DNA of 64,000 bases from Halalkalibacter urbisdiaboli (lineage in GTDB: Bacteria > Bacillota > Bacilli > Bacillales > Bacillaceae_D): assembly GCF_002156385.1 (NCBI RefSeq), contig NZ_MVJM01000002.1, forward strand, positions 1,156,824 to 1,220,823, given 5' to 3'. The position numbers and the translations under genes are program-made. Positions 14,932-23,541 of this stretch are shown one piece after another; positions within the stretch are counted from its first letter, which is position 1; each line of letters opens with the position of its first letter. The notes beneath the pieces were generated by a model that searched no databases, was not told the DNA's origin, and saw nothing but the letters and a program-made list of their open reading frames with translations.

Positions 14932-16371
14932 TTAATTTCGGGAAGGAGGAACTCGGAATACGATCATTTTTGATTCTGTCATATCTTCAATCGCAAACCT
15001 TGGACCCTCCCGACCAATTCCACTATTCTTCACGCCGCCGTATGGCCAATGGTCTAAGCGGAAGTTTGATGTTCCATTGATCACAACTCCCCCTGCATGA
15101 AGCGCATTGGCAAACTTATAGGCTGTATCCATTTGATTCGTAAAAAGCCCTGCTTGTAATCCAAAGTCTGAATCGTTCGCCTCAGCAATTGCTTCATCAA
15201 TCGTATCGTAAGGAAGAATACTCACAAGTGGACCAAACACTTCTTGGCATACAACATTCGCTGTTTTCGGAGGATTTATTAGCAACGTCGGTTCAACAGA
15301 AGCACCGTTTTGCTTTCCGCCGCAAGCAACCGTCGCTCCCTGAGATACTGCATCCTCAATCCAAGCGGAAATACGATTTGCTGCCTTTTCATCAACGAGC
15401 GTCCCTACATCCGTATCAGGTAACAATGGGTTGCCGACTTTTAATTTAAGAATTTCTTCTTTTAACAGCTCAGAGAACTTCGACACAACAGACCTTTGAA
15501 CATATAAACGCTGCACAGAAATACAGCTTTGCCCTGAGTTACTAAAGCCCGTTTTTGCTGCTAGCTGCGCAGCATATTCTAGGTCGGCATCTTCATGAAC
15601 GACAGTTGCCGCATTACCCCCGAGCTCCAGCAATACTTTTTTCATTCCTGCTAAGTCACAAATATTTTTACTTGCCACCGTTCCGCCCGTAAATGAAATA
15701 ACATTGACTCGATCATCCTTGACAATTTGTTGCCCCGTTTCTACTCCTCCTAAAACCATGTTCACCGCATTGTTTGGCAAACCAGCTTCATGCATGAGTT
15801 TTAGAAATTCAGTCGCAATTAATGTCGTTTGCGGAGCCGGTTTAAGAATCGTTGTATTTCCTGCTGCAAAGGCTGGACCAACTTTATGGCACACTAAATT
15901 TAACGGAGCGTTAAACGGGGTAATCGCGGCAATAACGCCAACTGGCACCCGAAAAATAATCGCATGAGAATTGACGCCACGCTCTGACGCATCACCAGGA
16001 ATCGTTTCACCTGTTAATCGTTTGGCCTCTTCCCCGGAGAGTTCTAATGTTTCAATTGAACGTGCAACTTCGTCTAATGTGTTTTTTATGGGTTTTCCAA
16101 GTTCAAGTGATATTAATTTGGCAAATTTCTCTTTTTGTTCCTCTAACAAAAACGCCGCTTTTTTAAGAATCCTCGAACGTTCAAATGCAGGAATGCTAGC
16201 AGTTTCTGATTTCGCTTTATAGACTGCTGCAAGTGCGCTCTCTACATCATCACTAGTTGCTAATACTTGATGTCCGATCGTGTCACCTGTATACGGGCTT
16301 TTAATTTCGACCTGTTCACGATTTTCTGAAGAAATCCATGTACCGTTAATATAAGGGCTTGCTGTCAACAT
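14932..16371 (-). CDS. NAD(P)-dependent aldehyde dehydrogenase
   Basis: About 479 residues. It has TPFNAPLNLVCHKVGPAFAAG, ISFTGGT for cofactor binding, LLELGGNA with the general-base Glu near 240, and FSNSGQSCIS with the catalytic Cys near 275. It also has QEVFGPLVSI and PYGGVKNSGIGREG. It would oxidise the aldehyde made by the ADH or the TPP enzyme. I prefer the ATG at 16371 (AGGTG six bases before) to an in-frame GTG at 16380. Three cluster operators lie directly upstream, shared with the divergent permease. Confidence 0.88.
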   Translation of the reverse strand: MLTASPYINGTWISSENREQVEIKSPYTGDTIGHQVLATSDDVESALAAVYKAKSETASIPAFERSRILKKAAFLLEEQKEKFAKLISLELGKPIKNTLDEVARSIETLELSGEEAKRLTGETIPGDASERGVNSHAIIFRVPVGVIAAITPFNAPLNLVCHKVGPAFAAGNTTILKPAPQTTLIATEFLKLMHEAGLPNNAVNMVLGGVETGQQIVKDDRVNVISFTGGTVASKNICDLAGMKKVLLELGGNAATVVHEDADLEYAAQLAAKTGFSNSGQSCISVQRLYVQRSVVSKFSELLKEEILKLKVGNPLLPDTDVGTLVDEKAANRISAWIEDAVSQGATVACGGKQNGASVEPTLLINPPKTANVVCQEVFGPLVSILPYDTIDEAIAEANDSDFGLQAGLFTNQMDTAYKFANALHAGGVVINGTSNFRLDHWPYGGVKNSGIGREGPRFAIEDMTESKMIVFRVPPSRN

Positions 16372-16410
16372 CACGTTCACCTACTCCTTCGTTATTTTAC
16401 TCGCAATTAG

Positions 16411-16486
16411 TAGATCGATCTAATGAAACGAAAAAAATTTTTTAGATCGGTCTAATAATCTTGTATACTATTAGTAGATCGATCTA
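16411..16486. promoter_or_regulatory. Three cluster operators, 32 bp apart, between ALDH and permease
   Basis: TAGATCGATCTA (16411-16422), TTAGATCGGTCTAA (16442-16455) and TAGATCGATCTA (16475-16486). Their centres are exactly 32 bases apart, about three helical turns, so all face the same side of the DNA. The outer two lie inside longer identical direct repeats (16407-16429 and 16471-16493). Confidence 0.75.
16441..16469 (+). promoter_or_regulatory. Promoter of the permease gene
   Basis: TTTAGA (16441-16446), a 17-base spacer and TATACT (16464-16469). The middle operator covers the -35 and the third covers the start point, a typical repressor arrangement. Confidence 0.6.
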
Positions 16487-16593
16487 ATGAAACCGTTAAC
16501 ATCATGTTACGACATATTGAATCGTTGTGCAACTACTTATCTGAAAAAATACTCATCTTTTTATTTCAATTATTTAGAAAGGAATGATACGCA

Positions 16594-17943
16594 ATGAGAA
16601 TCACTCTCTACACCCTTGTTATTGTCCTATTTATCATTTCACGTTTTACCACCCATCCTTTGCTTTCACTTACAATCGGAATGATGGCGTTTGCTGCATT
16701 AATGATGGCTGCTTATTACGCAAAGGGCTTATATCGTATTTCTGGTACTGTATTCTTCATCATTGGTGTGGGCTTATTTTTCCGTTCCGGCGATTCTTTT
16801 TATTCTTTCTTTCTCCATTTTGAAACGATGCTTGGTATTCTCGGGCTCTTTCTCCTTTTACCCTTTCTCAACTCCTTAATACGTGTTGGGCGCTATGATA
16901 CTAAATTAAGAATGTTTATTGAGCAAGGGGTCACTAGCACTGGGACATTATATCGTCGAAGTTTTTTCGTGTGTCATTTGCTTGGTTTATTTCTTAATAT
17001 CGGCACTTTGCCACTACTAAAACGTTCGTTAAGTAAATCTTTATCGTCCTTGCCAAGAAAAGTTGCTGATAAGTTTTACTCACAAAATTTATTACGTGCT
17101 TACGCACTCTGCCTTACATGGAGCCCAATGGAGGTCATGGTCGTCACGTCTCTTGATGTCACAGGTAAAAGTTATTTTCAGCTGTTTCCGATAGTCATCT
17201 CGATTTTACTGATTGCCGTTAGCATTGATTGGATACGAGCAACTTATCAATATCGGGCAGTCCCATTACAGTATGAAAGTGATACCATTCTTTCTCAAAA
17301 GGAACTGTATCGTAATATTAGGGAGATGCTCGTCTTATTATTCATGTTTATCGTTCTTGTCTCACTTTTTAACTATATTTTTAATAAAGGCTACTTACTT
17401 TCGATTGTGATTCTTATCTTGCCAGTTACAATTGGCTGGGCATTCATAATAAAGAAAAGGAGACGTTTTTTTCGGCTTTCATTTCCTCATTGGCAGGAAC
17501 GAACGAAAGGGTTATCTAACTATTACTTTATGTTTATAAGTGCTGGTTTCTTTGTAGAGATGCTTTCAAAATCAGGATATTTATCATTTTTGCAGGAGAT
17601 ATTTATAACTCATTCAGCAAGAACGCTTTTGCTATATGTTATCATTGCTAGTTTCTTTCTTCTGACTTCCCTGATTGGATTTCATCCACTTGTCTCGTTA
17701 ACGTTACTGATAGAAATGCTTAATCCGGTTATTCTCAACATTTCTACCATTTCTTTAGCGGTCGTTCTCATTACTTGTAGCTTATCGACAGTTTTATACA
17801 GTCCTTATAACTTATCCGTTTCAATTTTAGCGGATTCGTTAAAAATAAACCCCTACCGATTAGGAATGTGGAACCTACCCTTTGCTCTTCTATACATAGC
17901 AATTGGTGTTTTCGTTGCCTATGCGCTCACTTTTTTCCATTAA
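16594..17943 (+). CDS. Multi-pass membrane protein, probable permease, unknown substrate
   Basis: This 449-residue protein has about 11-12 hydrophobic segments spread over its whole length. It has a cytoplasmic-type basic loop near residue 285 (KKRRRFF) and a central loop with LTWSPMEVMVV. The profile resembles ion-transporter superfamily carriers (DctM, CitM or ArsB-like), but I see no diagnostic motif, so the assignment rests on topology and context. AAAGGAATGATACGC precedes the ATG. It is divergent from the aldehyde dehydrogenase gene and shares its operators, so it is probably a second uptake or efflux system for the cluster substrate. Confidence 0.6.
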   Translation: MRITLYTLVIVLFIISRFTTHPLLSLTIGMMAFAALMMAAYYAKGLYRISGTVFFIIGVGLFFRSGDSFYSFFLHFETMLGILGLFLLLPFLNSLIRVGRYDTKLRMFIEQGVTSTGTLYRRSFFVCHLLGLFLNIGTLPLLKRSLSKSLSSLPRKVADKFYSQNLLRAYALCLTWSPMEVMVVTSLDVTGKSYFQLFPIVISILLIAVSIDWIRATYQYRAVPLQYESDTILSQKELYRNIREMLVLLFMFIVLVSLFNYIFNKGYLLSIVILILPVTIGWAFIIKKRRRFFRLSFPHWQERTKGLSNYYFMFISAGFFVEMLSKSGYLSFLQEIFITHSARTLLLYVIIASFFLLTSLIGFHPLVSLTLLIEMLNPVILNISTISLAVVLITCSLSTVLYSPYNLSVSILADSLKINPYRLGMWNLPFALLYIAIGVFVAYALTFFH

Positions 17944-18029
17944 TCCACTTCGAGGACCCCGTTACTAGTAATTAATAACTTCGTAAAGCCCCGCTTAAAT
18001 AGAGTAATCATCTACTATACTTTTCATTA

Positions 18030-18066
18030 AAAAAGGATAAACAAGCGCTATCGCTTATTTATCCTT
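18030..18066. terminator. Bidirectional terminator between permease and lacI-type gene
   Basis: AAAAAAGGATAAACAAGCG pairs with CGCTTATTTATCCTTT around a CTAT loop (one mismatch pair). It overlaps the stop codon of the convergent LacI-type gene. Confidence 0.7.
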
Positions 18067-19081
18067 TGCTTCCTGTTGAGTCTCGTACCTCAAGCTCAGG
18101 TTCTAATATGATATGCTTCCGTTCTAATTCAGAGTTAAGAATTCGTTTATGCAAAAGCTCTGCAGCGTTACTACCAATTAAACGGGCAAACGATGAAATC
18201 GTAGTAAGTGATGGATTTGTTAATGCCGCTTCACGGACATTGTCAAACCCTACTACATCTATATCTTTACCAGGTGTTAACCCCTTTTCTCTTAGACCTT
18301 CCATTACTCCAAACGCAACTAAATCATTAAAGCAGAAAACAGCTGTGGGTGGATTCTGATTCTGTAATACGACATTTATCGATTCTGCTCCACCTTCTCT
18401 TGCAGCTGCACTTTCTACTATTAAGGATTCATCTATTTCAATACCTGCCTGTTCTAAAGCGTGGCAATATCCTTGTTTTCTCGCTTGCCATGCAGAGGAT
18501 TCAGATAATCCGCCAAGAAAAGCAATCCGTCTATGACCTTTCTTAATTAAATGGTTCAGTGCCATTTCCGTACCAGCTTTATAATTAATCCCCACATAAT
18601 CATACTCAACACCTGGAATCTCTCTAACTGCTAAAACAATTGGAATATCCCATTGTGCGAGGCGATTTAATGTTTCGGGGTCACTTTTTGAAACTGGACA
18701 GAGGATGACTCCACCAACGCGATGTTCAAGCATTGTTGACAAAAGCTGTTCTTGTTTATGATCTAAATCAAAGGTTGTACCAAGAATAACCGTATAACCG
18801 TCCGCCTCTAATGTATGATGAACCCCTACTAATAACTCCGCAAAGAAAGGGTTTGCAACATCAGTTATAATTAAACCGATCGTATTTGATCGCTGAGAAC
18901 GTAAATTAGCAGCAACACGATCGTAGACATAACCAAGCTCGCGCATTGATTCAAGAACTTTTTTCCGTGTTGGTTCAGATATGTTCGGGCTATTTCTAAC
19001 AATAAGAGAAGCAGTAGCCCTAGATACCCCTGCATGCTCTGCAACCTGTTGTAATGTAACACGTTGTCGCTTCTTTTTCAT
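18059..19081 (-). CDS. LacI-family regulator, candidate cluster repressor
   Basis: About 340 residues. The N-terminal helix-turn-helix is RVTLQQVAEHAGVSRATAS at about 7-25, with a hinge helix near 50 (VAANLRSQRSNTIGLII). The periplasmic-binding-like effector domain has VTNPFFAELL-type VANPFFAELLVGV and DVVGFDNV. ATG at 19081 follows GAGGGTG by 7 bases; the longer frame to 19144 adds an unlikely hydrophobic leader. LacI proteins bind palindromes with a central CG, as in the TTAGATCGATCTAA sites, so this is my first choice for the cluster regulator. Its own upstream region lacks such a site. Confidence 0.88.
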   Translation of the reverse strand: MKKKRQRVTLQQVAEHAGVSRATASLIVRNSPNISEPTRKKVLESMRELGYVYDRVAANLRSQRSNTIGLIITDVANPFFAELLVGVHHTLEADGYTVILGTTFDLDHKQEQLLSTMLEHRVGGVILCPVSKSDPETLNRLAQWDIPIVLAVREIPGVEYDYVGINYKAGTEMALNHLIKKGHRRIAFLGGLSESSAWQARKQGYCHALEQAGIEIDESLIVESAAAREGGAESINVVLQNQNPPTAVFCFNDLVAFGVMEGLREKGLTPGKDIDVVGFDNVREAALTNPSLTTISSFARLIGSNAAELLHKRILNSELERKHIILEPELEVRDSTGSKG

Positions 19082-19256
19082 TGTTTTCACCCTCGATTCA
19101 TTCAACATCATTATTATTATGAGTGCGTTTAAATAGCCTGTCAAATGCTAGATTTCCAAAATGACAAGATAAATCAAATGATTCGGTTCCGTTTTCCGGT
19201 TTTTATGCCAAAAAAGAGCTTAGAGACTCCGCCCTAAACTCTTTCACATCATTAAC

Positions 19257-20528
19257 CTATTCAATCAACAATAATGAAATTTGTGGAATGTACGTGATGA
19301 ATAAGAGAGTAATAACCATCGCGACAAAAAAAGGCATAATTGCTCTTGAAAGAGATTCAATTGAAAGGCCTGAAATACCAGAGCCCACGAATAAATTTAC
19401 ACCAAGTGGTGGTGTAATAAAGCCAATTGCTAAATTCACGACCATTACAATACCAAAATGAATCGGATCAAACCCTAAATTGATCGCAATTGGAAGTAAA
19501 ATCGGTGTTAAAATAATAATCGCTGCTAACGTATCCATAAAGCAGCCGACAATTAATAGCAACAGCGTAATTAATAAAATAATAACAAATTTATTATCAG
19601 AAATAGATAGCATTGCATTTGCGACTTGCCCTGGAATTTGCTCAATCGTTAATAAACGACCAAATGCAGTAGCAGTACCTACAATAATCAGCACTGTAGC
19701 AGTTGTTAACGCAGAATCGATAAACACTTTTGGTAAATCCTTTATATGAAGCTCACGATATAGAACCAACCCTGCAACTAAGCCATAGACAACGGCAATC
19801 ACTGCCGCTTCTGTTGGTGTGAAGATTCCACCATAGATTCCACCAAGAATAATGATCGGAACGAGTAAGGCCCATTTGGCTTCCCAAGTTGCTCTTAAAA
19901 AATCCATAAACGTACTTTTTTCACTTTGTCCCCTATACCCCTTCTTTTTAGAATAGAAATATGTCCAAATGATAAGCCCTATCGCTACTAGTATCCCTGG
20001 TATTATTCCGGCAATGAATAAATTACCTATTGATGTACTTCCAACAACACCGTAGATAACCATTGGAATACTTGGTGGAATGATGACCCCTAATGAGCCC
20101 GCTGCACAAACGACTGCAGTTGCAAATTTTTTATCATACCCTTGGCGGACCATTGCGGGAATCATAATACCACCAATTGCCGCAACCGTGGCGGGACCAG
20201 AACCGGAAATGGCTGCAAAGAACATACATGTTAAAATTGTGGCGATGGCAAAACCACCTGTTTTATTACCCACAATCGTGTTTGCTACCTTAAACAACCG
20301 TTCAGATATGCCACCTTTCCCCATGATTTCACCAGCTAATATAAAAAATGGGACAGCCATAAGCGGAAAGGAATCAACAGATGTGACAAGCCCTTGAGCA
20401 AGAAAGTCCAACGGTAGTGAACCGCTATATAGAATCGTGACTAATGTAGCAAATCCTAGGGCAATCCCTATAGGAACACTTAATAACAAAAACAATGTAA
20501 AGCTACCGAATAAAACTGCTGCAGCCAC
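19257..20528 (-). CDS. TRAP transporter large permease subunit (DctM family)
   Basis: This 423-residue protein has about 12 membrane segments. Typical DctM blocks are ERLFKVANTIVG, ISGSGPATVAAIGGIMIPAM, VVCAAGSLGVIIPPSIPMVIYG, FTPTEAAVIAVVYG and FITPPLGVNLFVG. It forms the ion-coupled translocation channel for a carboxylate delivered by the binding protein. The start is a GTG with AGGAGGGG upstream. Gene order is binding protein, small permease, large permease on the minus strand, one operon behind the operators at 22370-22491. Confidence 0.93.
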   Translation of the reverse strand: MAAAVLFGSFTLFLLLSVPIGIALGFATLVTILYSGSLPLDFLAQGLVTSVDSFPLMAVPFFILAGEIMGKGGISERLFKVANTIVGNKTGGFAIATILTCMFFAAISGSGPATVAAIGGIMIPAMVRQGYDKKFATAVVCAAGSLGVIIPPSIPMVIYGVVGSTSIGNLFIAGIIPGILVAIGLIIWTYFYSKKKGYRGQSEKSTFMDFLRATWEAKWALLVPIIILGGIYGGIFTPTEAAVIAVVYGLVAGLVLYRELHIKDLPKVFIDSALTTATVLIIVGTATAFGRLLTIEQIPGQVANAMLSISDNKFVIILLITLLLLIVGCFMDTLAAIIILTPILLPIAINLGFDPIHFGIVMVVNLAIGFITPPLGVNLFVGSGISGLSIESLSRAIMPFFVAMVITLLFITYIPQISLLLIE

Positions 20529-20540
20529 AATAGTCCCCTC

Positions 20541-21101
20541 CTAACGATTAACGATTTCGTCAAAATTGCCATCATTTTTCTTTGCGAAAATTAATTCTTG
20601 TTCCGTCTTCACTTCAAAACTATGCTTGCCTATTAGAGTCAGTACTTGCTTTATAATTTGCTGAATAATACGAATAGCTGTTAAACCCATGCCAAGCGGT
20701 GTCGCCAAATAAACAAGCCCCATTGGAATCTGTAATGCAGGTGATGTTTGTCCCCAAGTAAGTAATTTGCTAACAATAGTGTATCCGTAAAAAATGATAA
20801 ACATGGCAAACGCTAAGAAAACAAGATTAGAAATAATATTAAGAACAATCTTCCACTTATCTTTTAAAAGAATAAGTACAACATCGACTTTAATATGGCG
20901 CTGTTTCTTAACTCCATAACTAATCCCTATATATACAAGCCAAATAAAACAATATCTAGCAAGCTCCTCTGACCAATGAAGAGAAGAATCCAGTACATAT
21001 CTCATAAATACTTGCAAAGCAATTACAACTACCATAACAATTGAGAATATGACTAAAAAAAGTTCTTCAAAGTGTTCATCAAGCCATTTCAACATCTTCA
21101 T
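20541..21101 (-). CDS. TRAP transporter small permease subunit (DctQ family)
   Basis: About 186 residues with four membrane segments. It has the family motif LARYCFIWLVYIGISYGVKKQRHIKVD. ATG at 21101 is preceded by AAAGGAGAGG; a longer open frame to 21224 is not supported by any site and would add an implausible tail. It forms the membrane complex with DctM, 12 bases downstream. Confidence 0.9.
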   Translation of the reverse strand: MKMLKWLDEHFEELFLVIFSIVMVVVIALQVFMRYVLDSSLHWSEELARYCFIWLVYIGISYGVKKQRHIKVDVVLILLKDKWKIVLNIISNLVFLAFAMFIIFYGYTIVSKLLTWGQTSPALQIPMGLVYLATPLGMGLTAIRIIQQIIKQVLTLIGKHSFEVKTEQELIFAKKNDGNFDEIVNR

Positions 21102-21230
21102 TGTTGATCCTCTCCTTTGCTTGTAAGAAAAACAAAACTGTATACCTGATACAAGATATATACTTTTGTTATCCTCGACACTCACATATAAGGTCTCAAG
21201 GAGAGTTCGCTCTCCTCGAGACATTTTTCT

Positions 21231-22280
21231 TTATTGAACCGTTTGAATCGAATCAATTAACTGATTCACAAACTCTTCACCAATCTGAGAAGAATACTTT
21301 TCATAGACAGGTTGAACCTCAAAAAGCTTTTGTGCCTCTTCTTCAGATAGCTCAGTGATTGTCATTCCTTCTTCTACTAATTGTTCAAACGCCTGAACAT
21401 CTTCTTCTTGATTCAATGCTCGTTGGTAATCTTTCGCCTCATCCGCAGCATTCTTTACAATTTCTTTTTCTTCGTCTGTTAATGTACTCCAGAAAGATTC
21501 ACTAATCATGAATACACTTGCATTGTAGATGTGATTCGTTTTTGTTAAGTATTGTTGGACTTCAAAAAAGTTCATTGTTGTCACATTTCCAGCTGGGTTT
21601 TCCTGTCCGTCTACCACTCCTTGCTGTAAACCTGCAAATAATTCTGTAAATGCCATCGGTGTAGGATTCGCGCCAAGCTCCTTCCACATATCAATATGAA
21701 GCTCGTTTTCTAGCGTACGAATTTTTAATCCTTTAATATCTTCGACGGTTGCTACTTCTCTCACATCGTTTGTTAAATGTCTAAATCCGTTTTCCCAGTA
21801 GTTGAGTCCGATAATCCCTTGCTCTGGTAAATCACCTAATAATTCTTCACCAATGGGGCCATCTAGTACTTCATAAGCAGTTTCTGTGTTTGGGAAAAGA
21901 AACGGTAAATCAAAGACCGTAAAACGTGGTGAAAATTGAGCAACTGGACCGGTTGAAACCGTCGTTCCCTCAATTGACCCTAACTGAAGACCTTCAAGAA
22001 CTTCGCGATCTCCACCTAATTGTCCATTTGGATATACTTCAACTTTTATTGAACCGCCAGTTTGTTCTTCAACAATTTCTTTGAATTTAAATAATCCCTT
22101 TGTCAGCGATCTTTCCTCTGATGTAGCAACTGCTAGTTTCATTGTTTTTGGCTCACTACTAGGAGTAGCTTCTTCGTTCGTATCGCTACTTGATTCATTT
22201 GATCCGCCTGTCTCCCCTCCTCCACAAGCCGTTAAAACAAGTAACATAACCATTAATAAAGCACCGAGAAACTTTTTCAT
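21231..22280 (-). CDS. TRAP transporter substrate-binding lipoprotein (DctP family)
   Basis: About 349 residues. A lipoprotein signal peptide ends in LVLTAC-GGG (Cys near 19), so the protein is anchored outside the membrane. The DctP fold shows LAVATSEERSLTKGLFKFKE, GQLGGDREVLEGLQLGSI, GLKIRTLENELHIDMWKELG (the Arg that usually binds the carboxylate) and EGLQQG-like FAGLQQGVVDGQENP. ATG at 22280 follows AAGGGGTG. The conserved Arg suggests an organic acid ligand, in line with the catabolic cluster. Confidence 0.93.
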   Translation of the reverse strand: MKKFLGALLMVMLLVLTACGGGETGGSNESSSDTNEEATPSSEPKTMKLAVATSEERSLTKGLFKFKEIVEEQTGGSIKVEVYPNGQLGGDREVLEGLQLGSIEGTTVSTGPVAQFSPRFTVFDLPFLFPNTETAYEVLDGPIGEELLGDLPEQGIIGLNYWENGFRHLTNDVREVATVEDIKGLKIRTLENELHIDMWKELGANPTPMAFTELFAGLQQGVVDGQENPAGNVTTMNFFEVQQYLTKTNHIYNASVFMISESFWSTLTDEEKEIVKNAADEAKDYQRALNQEEDVQAFEQLVEEGMTITELSEEEAQKLFEVQPVYEKYSSQIGEEFVNQLIDSIQTVQ

Positions 22281-22325
22281 GATTAAACACCCCTTCATAT
22301 GATTTCATCAACCACTACACTCATT

Positions 22326-22339
22326 AGATAACGCTTTCA
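22326..22339 (-). promoter_or_regulatory. cre-like site before the TRAP operon
   Basis: On the minus strand TGAAAGCGTTATCT matches the CcpA consensus TGWNANCGNTNWCA at 13 of 14 positions. It lies about 30 bases downstream of the predicted -10, where CcpA usually acts as a roadblock. A weaker match (12 of 14) lies at 22457-22470. Confidence 0.55.
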
Positions 22340-22368
22340 AAAACTGACGTCTTAATAAGACCTGTCTC

Positions 22369-22383
22369 ATTATATCGATCTAA
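22369..22383 (-). promoter_or_regulatory. -10 of the TRAP operon overlapping a cluster operator
   Basis: Minus-strand TATAAT (22374-22369) overlaps the operator TTATATCGATCTAA (22370-22383). The -35 is poor. Downstream, at 22349-22361, lies an odd palindrome GTCTTAATAAGAC of unknown meaning. Confidence 0.55.
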
Positions 22384-22432
22384 CAAAAAACAAAAGAGAG
22401 AAAAACAGCTTGCATTTTTATCCCTATCTACC

Positions 22433-22491
22433 TGTTAGATCGATCTAACAAAACCATGTAAGCGTTTAATCGATCTATTAGACCGATCTAA
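22433..22491. promoter_or_regulatory. Three further cluster operators upstream of the TRAP operon
   Basis: TGTTAGATCGATCTAACA (22433-22450) is the longest and most symmetric copy. TTTAATCGATCTAT (22465-22478) and TTAGACCGATCTAA (22478-22491) follow. With the copy at the -10 they could allow looping or graded control. The rest of the 537-base gap 22281-22817 holds a cre-like site, this operator array and a hairpin at 22642-22677. Confidence 0.7.
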
Positions 22492-22641
22492 TAAATGATA
22501 TGAGTTCATCTTACATTACATTTTTTTAACTTTCAATACAAAATTCAAACTTTTTTCACTTCTCCCTAAATGGCGCCGTTTCTAAGCTTGACTTACCAAC
22601 ATTATCGTTAACTAATGTCAAAGTGTTACATGACATAATAT

Positions 22642-22677
22642 GAAAGCACGTGAAGGGATCTCCCTCCACGTGCTTTC
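22642..22677. other. Long near-perfect hairpin
   Basis: GAAAGCACGTG (22642-22652) pairs with CACGTGCTTTC (22667-22677), and the interior AGGGATCTCCCT continues the stem with one mismatch. No T-tract follows on either strand. It lies downstream of ywhD. Confidence 0.5.
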
Positions 22678-22817
22678 GTGTCCTAGTATAAATATGCCTT
22701 TATACTACATCAAGTTTACTCCGTCTTGTCGAAAAGCTCAATAGCCCCGATAAGTGTTCAAAAATCGTTCATAGTTAATTGAATATAGGGGTTTACAAAT
22801 CACTTATCATCGTTCTT

Positions 22818-23345
22818 TTATTTTCCAAGTAAGTCATGATGCAATTTTTCCTCAGAATGGTTCCACATGTCCTCATTATGATTTATAAGAAAGTCAGCCA
22901 ATATTTTTCGTGATGTTTCATCCATATGATCGACGAGAATATGCCCTTTCAACGATTTATCCATTTTATTCACATGCTCTGGTAGGCTCTTATAGCCACG
23001 GCGAATTTCCGTATCAACGGTCATCTCACAACCAGTTACTCCACCATAGTAAGGCTTTCCATCCTTATAATGAATCGAAACCCATACTAGCCAATAAAGC
23101 TTTCCATTTGGTACCTCTTCTTTATTCGGTAAAAATTTTATCCGCTTTTCAACAGCGGAACGAGCATGAAGTGCGCCCATATCAACAAACGCTTCTCCTG
23201 CTTTCGGATCGACAAAGACTGGTGACACATTATCGAGGTTTAGGACCCCTGCCCCATAACCACCGTGTCCGTCCGTAGAGTCTCCACTTAAAATGTTAAA
23301 TCCGCCAGTTTTCTTTTTTAAATTATCGTTATTTAACAAATCCAT
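22818..23345 (-). CDS. ywhD: YwhD family protein
   Basis: About 175 residues. It contains GGFNILSGDSTDGHGGYGAG and AFVDMGALHARSAVEKRIKF, which I recognise from B. subtilis YwhD. No signal peptide or membrane segment. I start at the second ATG (23345) because AAGGGA directly abuts the first one. The function is unknown; the gene is conserved in Bacillaceae. Confidence 0.85.
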   Translation of the reverse strand: MDLLNNDNLKKKTGGFNILSGDSTDGHGGYGAGVLNLDNVSPVFVDPKAGEAFVDMGALHARSAVEKRIKFLPNKEEVPNGKLYWLVWVSIHYKDGKPYYGGVTGCEMTVDTEIRRGYKSLPEHVNKMDKSLKGHILVDHMDETSRKILADFLINHNEDMWNHSEEKLHHDLLGK

Positions 23346-23541
23346 GCTTACCATTCCCTTCCCAATGTCTCTTGCGGTTATTATAACATTTCAAGCGATT
23401 ACAGGAAATCAAGGACAAACGAGAAAATATTTGTTCAAAAGCATCGATCATGATACACGAAACTAAGCACATTTTATTTCAGTAATATAGTATAGTATAA
23501 TTGTTATAAAGTTTTAAACTTTCCGTATCTTTGGAGGAACT

